From CALMFQ01 sp964495595 (GTDB lineage: Bacteria; Pseudomonadota; Gammaproteobacteria; Burkholderiales; SCOH01), in assembly GCA_964495595.1 (NCBI GenBank), contig CAZBWH010000015.1:1-48187 (forward strand): a DNA stretch of 48,187 nucleotides. The letters run 5' to 3'. This document shows, in pieces, positions 1 through 8,010 of this stretch (position 1 is the stretch's first letter; each line of letters opens with the position of its first letter). Both the position numbers and the translations under genes were made by a program. A model generated the notes under the pieces. It did no database searches. It was not told the origin of the DNA and was given only the letters and a program-made list of their open reading frames with translations.

Positions 1-351
1 GAAGAACTGATCGAAATGGCGAAGAAATTCCGCGAAGCCGCCAATCGCGGCGAAGCGCTGGGTCTGAGCGAAGACGAACTGCGCTTCTACGACGCCCTGG
101 CCAACAACGAAAGCTCAGTACGCGAACTGGGCGACGAAACCCTGAAGAAAATCGCCCACGAACTCACCGAAAACCTGCGCCAGAACGTCAGCGTCGACTG
201 GTCGGTACGCGACAGCGTGCGCGCCAAGCTGCGGCTGATGGTGAAACGCATCCTGCGCAAATACAAATACCCGCCGGATCAGCAGGAAGAAGCGGTGCAG
301 CTGGTATTGCAGCAGGCAGAGCAGTTGAGTGCGGAGTGGGTTGCCGGATAG
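1..351 (+). CDS. hsdR: Type I restriction enzyme R subunit, C-terminal end (partial)
   Basis: The reading frame is already open at base 1, so this is the last ~116 residues of a longer protein that starts outside the window. The sequence matches the helical C-terminal domain of type I restriction endonuclease R subunits: an LGLSEDELRFYDALANNES motif, then VDWSVRDSVRAKLR, KRILRKYKYPPD and a final QQAEQLSAEW. In the family this domain follows the nuclease and helicase motors and helps the subunit join the HsdMS core. The natural stop (TAG) is present, so the 3' end is intact. An IS3-type fragment begins immediately after it. No hsdM or hsdS is visible, so whether the whole system is functional cannot be judged here. 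Confidence 0.88.
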   Translation, partial: EELIEMAKKFREAANRGEALGLSEDELRFYDALANNESSVRELGDETLKKIAHELTENLRQNVSVDWSVRDSVRAKLRLMVKRILRKYKYPPDQQEEAVQLVLQQAEQLSAEWVAG

Positions 352-1039
352 GCAGAAATTCGTCAGCTGGTTTGAGGAGGCCGTTGCGGCCGGCGCGCGC
401 AAGGCAAAGGCGTGTAGTGAATTGGGCGTATCTGCCGTCGCCGGTCAGGGGCAAGTATTACTACCTTTACCTGATCGAGGACATCTACAGTCGCAAGGCG
501 GTAGGTTGGGAAGTCTACGAGCAAGAGTGTGGCGCCATGGCTGCGGGCCTGCTGCAACGGGCTGTGCTGCAGGAATCGTGCTCGCACACCCCGTTGGCGC
601 TGCACTCGGACAATGGCGCGCCGATGAAATCGTCGACGCTGCTCAGCAAGATGTCTGAACTGGGCGTCACCCCCTCGCGCGGCCGGCCACGGGTCAGCAA
701 TGACAACCCCTATTCGGAGGCGTTGTTCCGGACGCTGAAATACTGCCCGCAATGGCCCGTTGACGGGTTCGACAGCCTGGATTCGGCGCGCAGGTGGGGA
801 TGCAATTCATTGACTGGTACAACAACGAACATCGGCATAGCCGGATTCGATTCGTGACTCCCAATGAGCGTCATGCGGGAAAAGACGCCGACTTCCTGAT
901 GCAACGCCACGCGTTGTATCTGGAAGCTCGCAGGCAACATCCCGAGCGATGGTCGCGGCATACACGTAACTGGCAGCCCATCGGGCCTGTCACGCACAAC
1001 CCGCAACGGATGGAAACGCAGGAAAAAATGCCTGCTTAA
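344..1039 (+). pseudogene. IS3-family transposase OrfB, deleted and frameshifted
   Basis: Three reading-frame pieces together make a degraded OrfB. The first (about 344-430) reads FEEAVAAGARKAKACSELG, typical of the OrfB N-terminus. It is fused by a deletion near 425 to the rve integrase core in another frame (YLPSPVRG, LIEDIYSRKAVGWEV, LALHSDNGAPM, SNDNPYSEALFRTLKY). A second frame change near 797 leads to the C-terminal part (DWYNNEHRHSRIRFVTPNERH). The deletion removes the segment that carries the first catalytic aspartate (normally in a WxxDIT context). The second Asp (HSDNG) and the Glu (SEALF) remain. The product cannot be active. Assignment to IS3 rests on these core motifs; the subgroup was not determined. 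Confidence 0.85.
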
Positions 1040-1075
1040 ATCAGGTTGATGCGACAACTACGTTGACAAACACCG
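352..1075 (+). mobile_element. Remnant of an IS3-family insertion sequence
   Basis: This stretch abuts the hsdR stop codon and contains only pieces of an IS3-type OrfB (described separately). OrfA and the left end are absent. After the transposase the sequence reads GCGACAACTACGTTGACAAA (1050-1069), which resembles the right terminal region of IS3-group elements and may be the surviving right end. No matching left inverted repeat or target duplication was found. The element is therefore a dead, left-truncated and internally deleted copy. The exact right boundary is uncertain by some tens of bases. Confidence 0.7.
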
Positions 1076-1159
1076 CTCCGGGCAAGGGATAGGCGCACAA
1101 GCCCGGCGCCACCCGGGCAAAACACTCAGGATCACGCAGGGTGATGTAGCGTCAATCCA

Positions 1160-1576
1160 TCACATGTTCCACGGGTTGATGGCGGAAACTCGGGCGGCTT
1201 CATAGGGGGCCGTATCGCGTGATGCCACAATGAAACCACGTGAGGCCGCAATCGCGGCGATATAGCCATCTGGCGTCGGGAATCCTCGCCCACCAGTCCA
1301 GGCCGTCACGGCCAACTCGGCATAGTGTCGAGCTGCGTCAATGTCGAACGGCAATACTCGATCCCGGAATAGCCCTATCAGACCGTCAAGAGTCTGCGCC
1401 AGCATATCCTTGCGCTTACCGGTGGGGAGTGCCGCAACGCCAAACAGCAACTCGGCCAGCGTCACGCTGGACAGGTAGAGCGTTTCAGCAGCTTGATCGT
1501 TCAGCCAAGCCAGCACGGCCGGGTGCGGCTCAGGTTTCATCGCTTCGGAAACGACGTTGGTATCGAGAACGATCAT
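1160..1576 (-). CDS. PIN-domain toxin, VapC/FitB type
   Basis: A 138-residue PIN-domain protein, the usual length for VapC/FitB ribonuclease toxins of type II toxin-antitoxin modules. The acidic metal-binding residues are in place: D5 in the N-terminal MIVLDTNVVSE, E42 in SSVTLAELLFG, D103 in TPDGYIAAIA and D121 in VASRDTAPYE. The family cleaves RNA (often tRNA or rRNA) using Mg ions and is held inactive by the cognate antitoxin. Its start overlaps the stop of the antitoxin gene by 4 bases (ATGA), so the two are translationally coupled. The pair sits between an IS remnant and a small inverted-repeat element, consistent with horizontal acquisition. The substrate cannot be told from sequence. 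Confidence 0.88.
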   Translation of the reverse strand: MIVLDTNVVSEAMKPEPHPAVLAWLNDQAAETLYLSSVTLAELLFGVAALPTGKRKDMLAQTLDGLIGLFRDRVLPFDIDAARHYAELAVTAWTGGRGFPTPDGYIAAIAASRGFIVASRDTAPYEAARVSAINPWNM

Positions 1577-1827
1577 TCAAACCTCAGTGGTTCGGCTGGC
1601 GTCTTGTCTATTACTTGGTCGAATATTTCGAAATCCTCATTGCTCAGGCCGATCTTACGGCCCAATGCGGCCAAGGCCTCACCCATGCGGACACGCGACT
1701 CCGGCTTGACCGCCGCGGCCAGAATCTCGCGCACTTCAGCCTCAGTGCTATGCCCATGTTGAGCGGCCCGCACCCGTAACGCACGGTGCACATCGTCGGG
1801 CAGATTACGTACCGTCAGCATTGCCAT
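1573..1827 (-). CDS. Ribbon-helix-helix antitoxin, FitA type
   Basis: A short protein of 84 residues (chosen start ATG at 1827, preceded by AGGTG six bases upstream; an in-frame GTG at 1836 and an ATG at 1821 are alternatives). The N-terminus, TVRNLPDDVHRALRVRAA, is a ribbon-helix-helix DNA-binding fold, followed by STEAEVREILAAAV as in FitA/VapB antitoxins. The acidic C-terminal half probably wraps the PIN toxin encoded downstream. Family members repress their own operon together with the toxin. An inverted repeat of two ATGCAT boxes lies 19 bases upstream and is a plausible operator. Order antitoxin-toxin with 4-base overlap is standard for this family. Confidence 0.85.
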   Translation of the reverse strand: MAMLTVRNLPDDVHRALRVRAAQHGHSTEAEVREILAAAVKPESRVRMGEALAALGRKIGLSNEDFEIFDQVIDKTPAEPLRFE

Positions 1828-1845
1828 TGCAATCACCTATCAAAA

Positions 1846-1890
1846 ATGCATTCTATGCATACATTTTAATATTTTGAATGCAATGCAGCA
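1846..1890 (-). promoter_or_regulatory. Candidate operator/promoter of the FitAB-like operon
   Basis: AT-rich segment just upstream of the antitoxin. Two ATGCAT boxes (1846-1851 and 1855-1860) are separated by 3 bases, and related TGAATGCAATGCA boxes follow at 1876-1888. Symmetric repeats at this position fit autoregulation by a ribbon-helix-helix antitoxin. Binding is an inference; only the symmetry is seen. Confidence 0.4.
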
Positions 1891-1944
1891 AGAAGCATCA
1901 TGTTGTGCAACAACGTAATGCCACCTGATCCGCCCCGGCCGGTA

Positions 1945-2290
1945 GGCATCGGTATCTACACATCTTTATTCTTCAACCGTAGCAGGAAAGCGGTAGCGCC
2001 ATCTTCAAACGACTGCTCATCGCCACCCAGGCGGGCGTACTGGTCTGGCGCCTGGCCCGCCAGAGGGGTGAGCAAGCTCACGAAACACGTCTGTTCCTGG
2101 CTCGACTGTCTGGCCGGCAGATGAAACGTGTGCGCCCCGTCACCCCCTCCGCTCGACTTGCCGGGGGCTTTATGCTGTTCGCCATCCTCGATACCCTCGA
2201 TCACTATTCCATCCAGGACATCAGAACCTTCGCTGACTCGATCTTGCACGGCCGGCAGGTGGAGCGGGGGGATGTGTAGATACCGATGCC
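1945..2290. mobile_element. 346-bp element with perfect 20-bp terminal inverted repeats (MITE-like)
   Basis: The left end GGCATCGGTATCTACACATC (1945-1964) is the exact reverse complement of the right end at 2271-2290. Inside is one open stretch (see the separate entry) that stops within the right repeat. The size, the exact repeats and the lack of a complete gene fit a miniature or internally deleted insertion sequence moved by a transposase elsewhere. No flanking target duplication is apparent (left flank ends GGTA, right flank begins GCCA). The rest of the gene-free stretch 1837-2464 shows only the antitoxin operator and the leader of the Hsp70 gene. Confidence 0.7.
1983..2279 (+). pseudogene. 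Possible C-terminal fragment of a transposase inside the inverted-repeat element
   Basis: The frame is open from just after a TAG at 1980-1982 to a TAG at 2277-2279 that lies inside the right inverted repeat. It encodes about 98 residues without a convincing start codon. The text is protein-like: IFKRLLIATQAGVLVWRLA, ETRLFLARLSGRQMKRVRPV and FAILDTLDHYSIQDIRTFAD. Such Arg-rich helical text ending in the terminal repeat is what the C-terminus of an IS-encoded transposase would look like after deletion of its 5' part. I do not recognise the family with certainty. Confidence 0.4.
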
Positions 2291-2464
2291 GCCAAGGGCG
2301 AGGGGGAACGGCAGTAGGGTTCGTTGAGCAATGGGGCGGCTGACGCGCAGCGGTTGGCTTTTCCGTTTGCCCGCCCAGGGCGTTATCATGCTGGCTTCGC
2401 GCCGGCCACCGGGGTCTGTCGCCCGGCCGCGCCACACTGTACGCTCTGTTTCGAAAGCCTGTTC

Positions 2465-5266
2465 ATGACTTCTTCCGCCCAATTCCAGGTCGGCATCGAC
2501 CTTGGCACGACCAACACCGTGGTGGCTTACGCCCCCGTCGGCAGCGACGACATCCAGCTATTCGACATCGAGCAGCTGGTCGGCCCCGGCGAAGTCGCCG
2601 CCCAGCCGCTGCTGCCATCGTTGCGCTTTCACGCTGCGGCGGGCGAATTGGCAACGGATGACTTGCTGCTGCCGTGGCCGGATGCCAATCGCTGCGCGGC
2701 CGAGCCGGTGGTGATCGGCCGCTGGGCGCGGCAGTTGGGCGGGCAGGTGCCGGGGCGGCTGGTGGCCAGTGCCAAGAGCTGGCTGTCGCATGCCACGGTC
2801 GACCGCACCGCGCCGATCCTGCCGTGGGGCGGCGCCGACGATGTGGCGAAGATTTCACCGCTGGATGCCAGCGCCAGCTATCTGGCGCATGTGCGTGCGG
2901 CGTGGAACCAGCGTTTCCCGCAGGCGCCGCTGGAGCAGCAGGAGATCGTGCTCACCGTGCCGGCATCGTTCGACGAAGGCGCGCGCGAACTGACGCTGCA
3001 AGCCGCGCGCGACGCCGGCCTGCCCGAGTTGCGGCTGCTGGAAGAGCCGCAGGCGGCGTTCTACGATTGGCTGTTCCGCCACAAACACACGTTGAACGAA
3101 GAGCTGGGCCAAAGCCGGCTGGTGCTGATCTGCGACGTTGGCGGCGGCACCACCGACCTGAGCCTGATCCGCGTCGAGCTGCGCGACGGCCAGCCGCAGC
3201 TCAGCCGTATCGGCGTCGGCAATCACCTGATGCTCGGCGGCGACAATATGGATCTGGCGCTGGCGCACCTGATCGAGCCGCGGCTGGGCGAGGCGAACAA
3301 GTTGTCCGCCGGGCGCATGTCGCAGCTGATCGAACGCTGTCGCGCCGCCAAGGAACAACTGCTGGCCGCCGATGCACCGCAGCAGGTGCTGGTGACCTTG
3401 CTCGGTGGCGGCAGCCGGCTGATCGGCGGCAGCCGCTCGGCCGAGCTGCAGCGCGATGAAGTCAGGCAATTGGTGGTCGATGGCTTTTTCCCGCGCGTGG
3501 CGCCAACCGATCTGGCCCGACAATCGCGCGGCGGGCTGGTCGAATTCGGCCTGCCGTTTGCCGCCGATGCTGCAGTCACCCGCCATATCGCCAGCTTCCT
3601 GGCGCAGCACGCCGCCGCTGCGCGCAATGCGCTGGGGCAGGACGATGCCGGCGTGCCGGCCATCCCCGATACCTTGTTGCTCAATGGCGGCGTATTCCGC
3701 GCCGCAGCGCTGGAGCAGCGGCTGACCGAGGTGCTGGGCGACTGGCGCGGCCAGCCGCTGAAGCTGTTGCACAATCACAACCCGGATGTCGCCGTTGCCC
3801 GCGGCGCGGTGGCGTATGCGCTGGCGCGGCAGGGCAATGCGCCGCGTATCGGCGGCGGCTCGGCGCGCAGTTATTTCCTGCTGCTGGAGCAGCAGGGCGG
3901 CGCGCAGCAGGCGCTGTGCCTGTTGCCGCGCGGCAGCGAGCCGGGGCAGGAAATCGCGCTCACCAACCGCAATTTTGCGCTGACGCTGGGCCAGCCGGTG
4001 CGCTTCCACCTGCTGTCGTCGGTGGCCGATGCACCGGGCCATGCGCTGCCGCAGCCGGGCGAGCTGGTCGACGTCGCCGATGGTGAATTCACCCGCCTGC
4101 CGCCGATTGCCACGGTGTTGCCGGCGGCCGGCAAGGGCGGCAAGCGGGAAATCCCGGTGCAGCTGCTGACCGCGCTGACCGAAGTCGGCACCTTGCAGAT
4201 GTTCTGCGTCGATGCCGCCGACGCGGCGCAACGCTGGCAACTGGAATTCCAGCTGCGCGGCGACCGGCCACAAATCGACAGCAGCGCCGGCGAGGCACTG
4301 CCGCCGCGCTTCAATCAGGCCATCGACAAGCTGGAGCGGGTATTCGGCAATCGCAGCAAGGGCGTAACGGTCAACGACGTCAAGCAACTGCGCGCGCAAC
4401 TGGAAAAACTGCTCGGCGAGCGCGACAGCTGGTCGCTGCCGGTGCTGCGCCACTTGTTCGATGCCTTGCTGGCGCGCGCCAAGGGCCGCCGCCGGTCGGC
4501 CGAACACGAACGGCTGTGGCTGAATCTGGCAGGCTTCTGCCTGCGCCCCGGTTACGGCTACGCGCTCGACGACTGGCGCTGCGAACAACTGTGGCCGCTG
4601 TTCGATGCCGGCGTGCAATACGGCAACGACGCGCAGGTGTGCGTCGAATGGTGGACCTTGTGGCGCCGCGTTGCCGGCGGCCTGCCGGCAAGCGCCCAGC
4701 TGCGGCTGATGGACGATTTCGCGCTGATTCTCGACGACGACAAGGAAGAAATGCGCAAACGCGCCGTGCCGGTGGTCAAAGGCACGCCGGACGACATGAT
4801 CCGCCTCGCCGCATCGCTGGAGCGCATCCCGGCCGAATTCAAATACCAGGTTGGCGTGTGGCTGTTCGAATTGCTGCAGAAATCGCTGGAACGCAACGCC
4901 GACGGCGAAACCCAGCGCAACCTGTGGGCCATCGCCCGCCTCGGCGCCCGCCAGCCGCTGTACGGCAGCGCCCACGACGTCATCCCGCCGGCCGCCATCG
5001 CCGACTGGCTGGAACTGCTGCTGCAACTCGACTGGAAACGCGCCCCCCACACTGCCGCCAGCGTCGCCCACCTGGCACGCATGACCGGCGACCGCAGCCG
5101 CGATATCGACGACGAACTGCGCGATCAGGTACTGGACCGCCTGACCACCAGCCGCAGCGCCCCCGCATTGGCCGCAATGGTCAGCCAGGTGGTCAAACTG
5201 GACGCCGCCGAACAGCAACGCGCACTGGGCGAAGCACTGCCTCCGGGGTTGAAACTGCTGGGTTGA
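2465..5266 (+). CDS. Hsp70-family ATPase with extended non-canonical C-terminus (DUF3731 type)
   Basis: A 933-residue protein starting at ATG 2465 (the frame is open further upstream, but VGIDLGTTNTVVAY should lie near the N-terminus). The first ~500 residues are an actin-like Hsp70 ATPase: phosphate-1 motif GIDLGTTNT, phosphate-2 motif CDVGGGTTDLSL near residue 225, then GVGNHLMLGGDNMDLALA and a later adenosine-type segment LLNGGVFRAAALEQRL. The second half does not resemble the DnaK substrate-binding domain plus EEVD tail. It is long, helical and basic, as in the large Hsp70-like proteins carrying DUF3731. Clients and J-domain or exchange partners are unknown. No cochaperone gene is adjacent. 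Codon use matches the core genes. Confidence 0.82.
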   Translation: MTSSAQFQVGIDLGTTNTVVAYAPVGSDDIQLFDIEQLVGPGEVAAQPLLPSLRFHAAAGELATDDLLLPWPDANRCAAEPVVIGRWARQLGGQVPGRLVASAKSWLSHATVDRTAPILPWGGADDVAKISPLDASASYLAHVRAAWNQRFPQAPLEQQEIVLTVPASFDEGARELTLQAARDAGLPELRLLEEPQAAFYDWLFRHKHTLNEELGQSRLVLICDVGGGTTDLSLIRVELRDGQPQLSRIGVGNHLMLGGDNMDLALAHLIEPRLGEANKLSAGRMSQLIERCRAAKEQLLAADAPQQVLVTLLGGGSRLIGGSRSAELQRDEVRQLVVDGFFPRVAPTDLARQSRGGLVEFGLPFAADAAVTRHIASFLAQHAAAARNALGQDDAGVPAIPDTLLLNGGVFRAAALEQRLTEVLGDWRGQPLKLLHNHNPDVAVARGAVAYALARQGNAPRIGGGSARSYFLLLEQQGGAQQALCLLPRGSEPGQEIALTNRNFALTLGQPVRFHLLSSVADAPGHALPQPGELVDVADGEFTRLPPIATVLPAAGKGGKREIPVQLLTALTEVGTLQMFCVDAADAAQRWQLEFQLRGDRPQIDSSAGEALPPRFNQAIDKLERVFGNRSKGVTVNDVKQLRAQLEKLLGERDSWSLPVLRHLFDALLARAKGRRRSAEHERLWLNLAGFCLRPGYGYALDDWRCEQLWPLFDAGVQYGNDAQVCVEWWTLWRRVAGGLPASAQLRLMDDFALILDDDKEEMRKRAVPVVKGTPDDMIRLAASLERIPAEFKYQVGVWLFELLQKSLERNADGETQRNLWAIARLGARQPLYGSAHDVIPPAAIADWLELLLQLDWKRAPHTAASVAHLARMTGDRSRDIDDELRDQVLDRLTTSRSAPALAAMVSQVVKLDAAEQQRALGEALPPGLKLLG

Positions 5267-5294
5267 CGCAGCGGGGCAGCCTTGGGCAGCCGGC

Positions 5295-5358
5295 CTGCAA
5301 GCCGCTCTGGCATTGGCCTGCAGGCCGGCCTGCGAGGCAATACCAGAGCGGCTTGCAG
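5295..5358. repeat. REP-like palindromic repeat, copy 1
   Basis: The arms at 5295-5315 and 5338-5358 pair in 20 of 21 positions (CTGCAAGCCGCTCTGGYATTG), with an inner GCCTGCAGGCCGGCC palindrome. It lies 28 bases after the Hsp70 stop. The 16-mer CCGCTCTGGCATTGGC recurs at 35314-35329 in a similar hairpin, so this is a dispersed intergenic repeat. There is no T tract, so it is not a standard Rho-independent terminator. Confidence 0.7.
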
Positions 5359-5458
5359 CTTGATCGTTGCCAAATCCGGTTAGGGAAGCTCTGATTTATT
5401 GGCTGCGCGGGCGAATTCCTTAAGCCAAGGGCAGCATTCTTGATTCCAGTCAACAGCA

Positions 5459-5520
5459 CAAAGGATAATAGCTATCGTTTTTACTTTACTATTACGATTG
5501 AAAATAATTCTTGTTACATT
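5459..5520 (+). promoter_or_regulatory. AT-rich promoter region with possible Fur-box-like sequence
   Basis: A sharply AT-rich island (GATAATAGCTATCG, then GATTGAAAATAATTCTTG) directly upstream of the TonB-receptor remnant. Iron-regulated receptor genes commonly carry Fur boxes built of NATWAT units here, and AATAATTCTTGTTAC is a weak match. This is suggestive only. Confidence 0.25.
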
Positions 5521-5542
5521 GCATCAGAAAGATTTAAGACGC

Positions 5543-6398
5543 ATGCGTATTGCCTTGTATTGCCGCTTTTTTTGACGCCAATTGCAGCTCTTTTGCTGGC
5601 CATTCCAACCCGCGCCGGGGGCGTTCTGGATAAGGTTGAAATACAAGCTGACCGGGACGATTTTGAGGCACGCCAGACAGTGCCCTCGACCCGCCTGATA
5701 TACGGGCGCGAAGAACTGGATCGCATGAACGAGTTGACTGTGGGTGATTATCTGCGGCGTCTGCCGGGTGTCACATTCAGCGGCACGCCGGGCTGGAATA
5801 TCAGGGCTCCGACCGCAGCGACAGCAAACAGACCACCGAAAACGGCAAGCCCAAAAAGGTGGAGAGCCGCACCGAGCGGGAAGGCACACGTTATGTTTCG
5901 CGTCCTTACAACGTGGGTGATGCCAAGGTGTGCGGCACAGAATTCGACGCTCGCCCGCGCATGGATGCGATCGGTCTGCCGGGGCTGATGCTGCGCCTGA
6001 ACTATACGCGGCTGTTTTCGGAGCTGAACGACGTGAACACCGGCAATGAAACCCGGATCAAGGATCAGCCCGATTACGTCTACAACATCGGTTTTGATTG
6101 ACAGCTGCCGCAGATCGACGGTGCCAGGGGAGTGAACTACAACTACACGCCACGTTATCTGAAAGAGCCGGGCAATGCCGTGCAGCAGGATTACGAGGCG
6201 GAGCAGAAGTTGCTGGATCTGTATCTGGCCAAGCGCCTCAACAAGCAGCTCAATCTACGCCTGACCGCATCCAACCTGCTGGATATGGTCAAGGACAAGA
6301 AAAAAACCAGTTACATCGGCAGCCAGATCAGCAACCTGACCCACGAAACCGAAAAGGGCGGGCGCGCATTCAATATCGTGCTGGAAGCCAGCTGGTGA
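5543..6398 (+). pseudogene. TonB-dependent outer-membrane receptor, internally deleted and interrupted
   Basis: Plug-domain text (DKVEIQADRDDFEARQTV, RLIYGREELDRM, TVGDYLRRLPGVTFSGTPG) is followed at about 5790 by an abrupt frame change to C-terminal barrel text (LEYQGSDRSDSKQTTE, MLRLNYTRLFSELNDV). Most of the barrel is missing. The barrel frame is then cut by TGA at 6099-6101, probably a former TGG, and continues to a normal C-terminal strand ending NIVLEASW. The likely start is ATG 5543. Reading on from there hits a stop in a run of seven T (5567-5573), whereas eight T would yield a clean signal peptide running into the plug. Three lesions make this a pseudogene of a siderophore- or haem-type receptor. 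Confidence 0.88.
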
Positions 6399-6414
6399 TC
6401 AGGGACATACAGGC

Positions 6415-7161
6415 ATGAAATTCAACCCGCGCACCTGGCATAACTGGATCAGTTTTGCCCTGGTGATTCCGATTTTGCTGGTGGCGGTGACGGCTGTTTT
6501 TATCGCCCACAACAAGGCTCAGGGCCTGAAAGACATTGACGTAACCGCCGCCGTGGGCTGGTTGCCCGGCTATAGCGAAGGCGAGCAGGCTCGCGAGCAA
6601 TGCGAAATCGGCAGCACACTGCGATTGGCGGATGGCCACTGGCTGCTAGACACCAAGGTTGGCCTGTTTGAGTTGCAGGGCGACAAGGCGCAACCGGTTG
6701 CCAGCATCGGCCATACCCAAGTGCGCGATTTGCCGGCGACACCATTCGGCATTCTGCTGGCTGCCAAGAACGGCGTCTGGCTGGAGCAGCAAGGGCAGTG
6801 GCGCAGGGCGCTCAAGGGTGACGCCTGGAGCCTGAGCCTTGATCCGGCTGGCGACGTGCTGGCCAGCATCAAGGACAAGGCGCCGCTGCGCAGCAGCGAT
6901 GGTCAGGATTGGCAGGAGCAGCATCAGGTGGCGCAGGCGCAGGCGCTGGCGGCGTTGCCGGCCCAGGCTGCCACCCGCCAGGTGTCGCTGGACAATCTGG
7001 TGATGGATTTGCACACCGGCAAGGCTCTGCTGGGCAAAAAGACCGAATGGGTGTGGATTGATGCTGTGGGGCTGGTGATGAGCTTTCTCGGGTTGACCGG
7101 CATTTATCTGTGGTGGTGCGGTGAGCGCAGCCGCCGCGAGATGTTGCTGCAGGCACGATGA
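6415..7161 (+). CDS. PepSY-associated transmembrane protein
   Basis: A 248-residue inner-membrane protein with a cytoplasmic start (MKFNPRTWHNW), a first membrane helix at about 12-32, a long periplasmic part and a second helix near 218-237 (VGLVMSFLGLTGIYLWW) ending in a basic tail. The NPRTWHNW opening and the DLHTGKALLGKKTEWVWIDAVGL segment are typical of PepSY-associated TM proteins, found beside TonB receptors and ferric reductases. It begins 17 bases after the receptor remnant and overlaps the following reading frame by 4 bases. Unlike both neighbours it is uninterrupted. Its role is inferred as part of reduction or uptake of ferric complexes; with both partners broken it may no longer have a job. 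Confidence 0.7.
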   Translation: MKFNPRTWHNWISFALVIPILLVAVTAVFIAHNKAQGLKDIDVTAAVGWLPGYSEGEQAREQCEIGSTLRLADGHWLLDTKVGLFELQGDKAQPVASIGHTQVRDLPATPFGILLAAKNGVWLEQQGQWRRALKGDAWSLSLDPAGDVLASIKDKAPLRSSDGQDWQEQHQVAQAQALAALPAQAATRQVSLDNLVMDLHTGKALLGKKTEWVWIDAVGLVMSFLGLTGIYLWWCGERSRREMLLQAR

Positions 7162-7919
7162 GCTGGATGGTTGGCATATTGCTTGGGCTAAGTGCGCTGG
7201 CCGGTCTGGCCACGCTGCTGCTGAGCCTGGATGGCTTGCGCCAGCGTGTGCTGACCTGGAACGAGCAACGGCGCCGGCACCATGCGCTGACGCAATTGAC
7301 CCTGCGCATGACGACCACAGTGATGAACTGTTTACCCTGCGGCTGGAAGACGTGACCGGACGCTGCTTGCCGCGATTTCTGCCGGGGCAGTATCTCAGCG
7401 TGTGCCTGCCCAATCCGTCCGGCCCCGGCGAGGTGCGCCGCCGTTATTCACCGGCCGGCTGGCAGGCGCGGCCCGATCATTATCTGCTGGGCGTCCGCCG
7501 GGTGGCGGGGGGCAGGGTATCTGTGCACCGGAGAGACCACGATCCAACATCTGTCGGCCGATCTGCAGCAGGCCGGCATTGCGCCGCAGCAGATTGTGTT
7601 CGAGTCGTTCGGCAACACTGCCGGCAACGACGATGCCACGCCTTACCAGGTAAAGCTGGCCGAAGGCGGGCAATACACCTTTCAGGGCCAGCCCAGCCTG
7701 TTGCACGCGCTGGAGCAATGGCAGCAGCCAATTGCCGCAGACTGCCGCGCAGGTGAGTGTGGTACATGCCGGGTGAATCTGCTTTCCGGCGAGTTGCGGC
7801 AAACGCTCAAGCCGCTCGCCAGTCTGGCGCCGGGGCAATATCTGGCCTGCTGTTGTTCGCCCGCGAGCGACATCACGCTGACACTGGCCGCAAGCGGAGC
7901 AAACCTGCCGGCCAGTTGA
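7158..7919 (+). pseudogene. FAD / 2Fe-2S ferredoxin-type oxidoreductase, frameshifted and deleted
   Basis: The N-terminus is a membrane-anchor-like helix (MSWMVGILLGLSALAGLATL). Near 7310 the frame shifts into a flavodoxin-reductase-like FAD domain (LEDVTGRCLPRFLPGQYLSV, RRRYSPAGW). Near 7520 it changes again, with the NAD-binding domain reduced to a stub (GYLCTGETTIQHLSADLQQ). The last part is a plant-type 2Fe-2S domain with DCRAGECGTCRVNLLSGE and a final cysteine in QYLACCCSP. The architecture resembles reductases that feed electrons to ferric reductase modules or oxygenases. Two frame changes and the missing NAD domain make it nonfunctional. It overlaps the PepSY gene by four bases, consistent with a former operon. 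Confidence 0.82.
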
Positions 7920-8010
7920 CACAAGCCACACTCGGCACGCTTGACGCAAACAGCTGGTTTGTTATGCTGCTGAGAACCTTTCTCAGTCAACCAACCGAAA
8001 GCCCTTACCC

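Noticed and set aside
2855..5218. A 787-codon open frame antisense to the Hsp70 gene
   Set aside because: Same cause: a shadow of a GC-rich coding sequence with Ala/Gln/Arg-rich, low-information translation.
7158..7355. A separate small membrane protein
   Set aside because: Its membrane-like start continues, after a frame change, into FAD-domain text, so it is the 5' end of the broken reductase.
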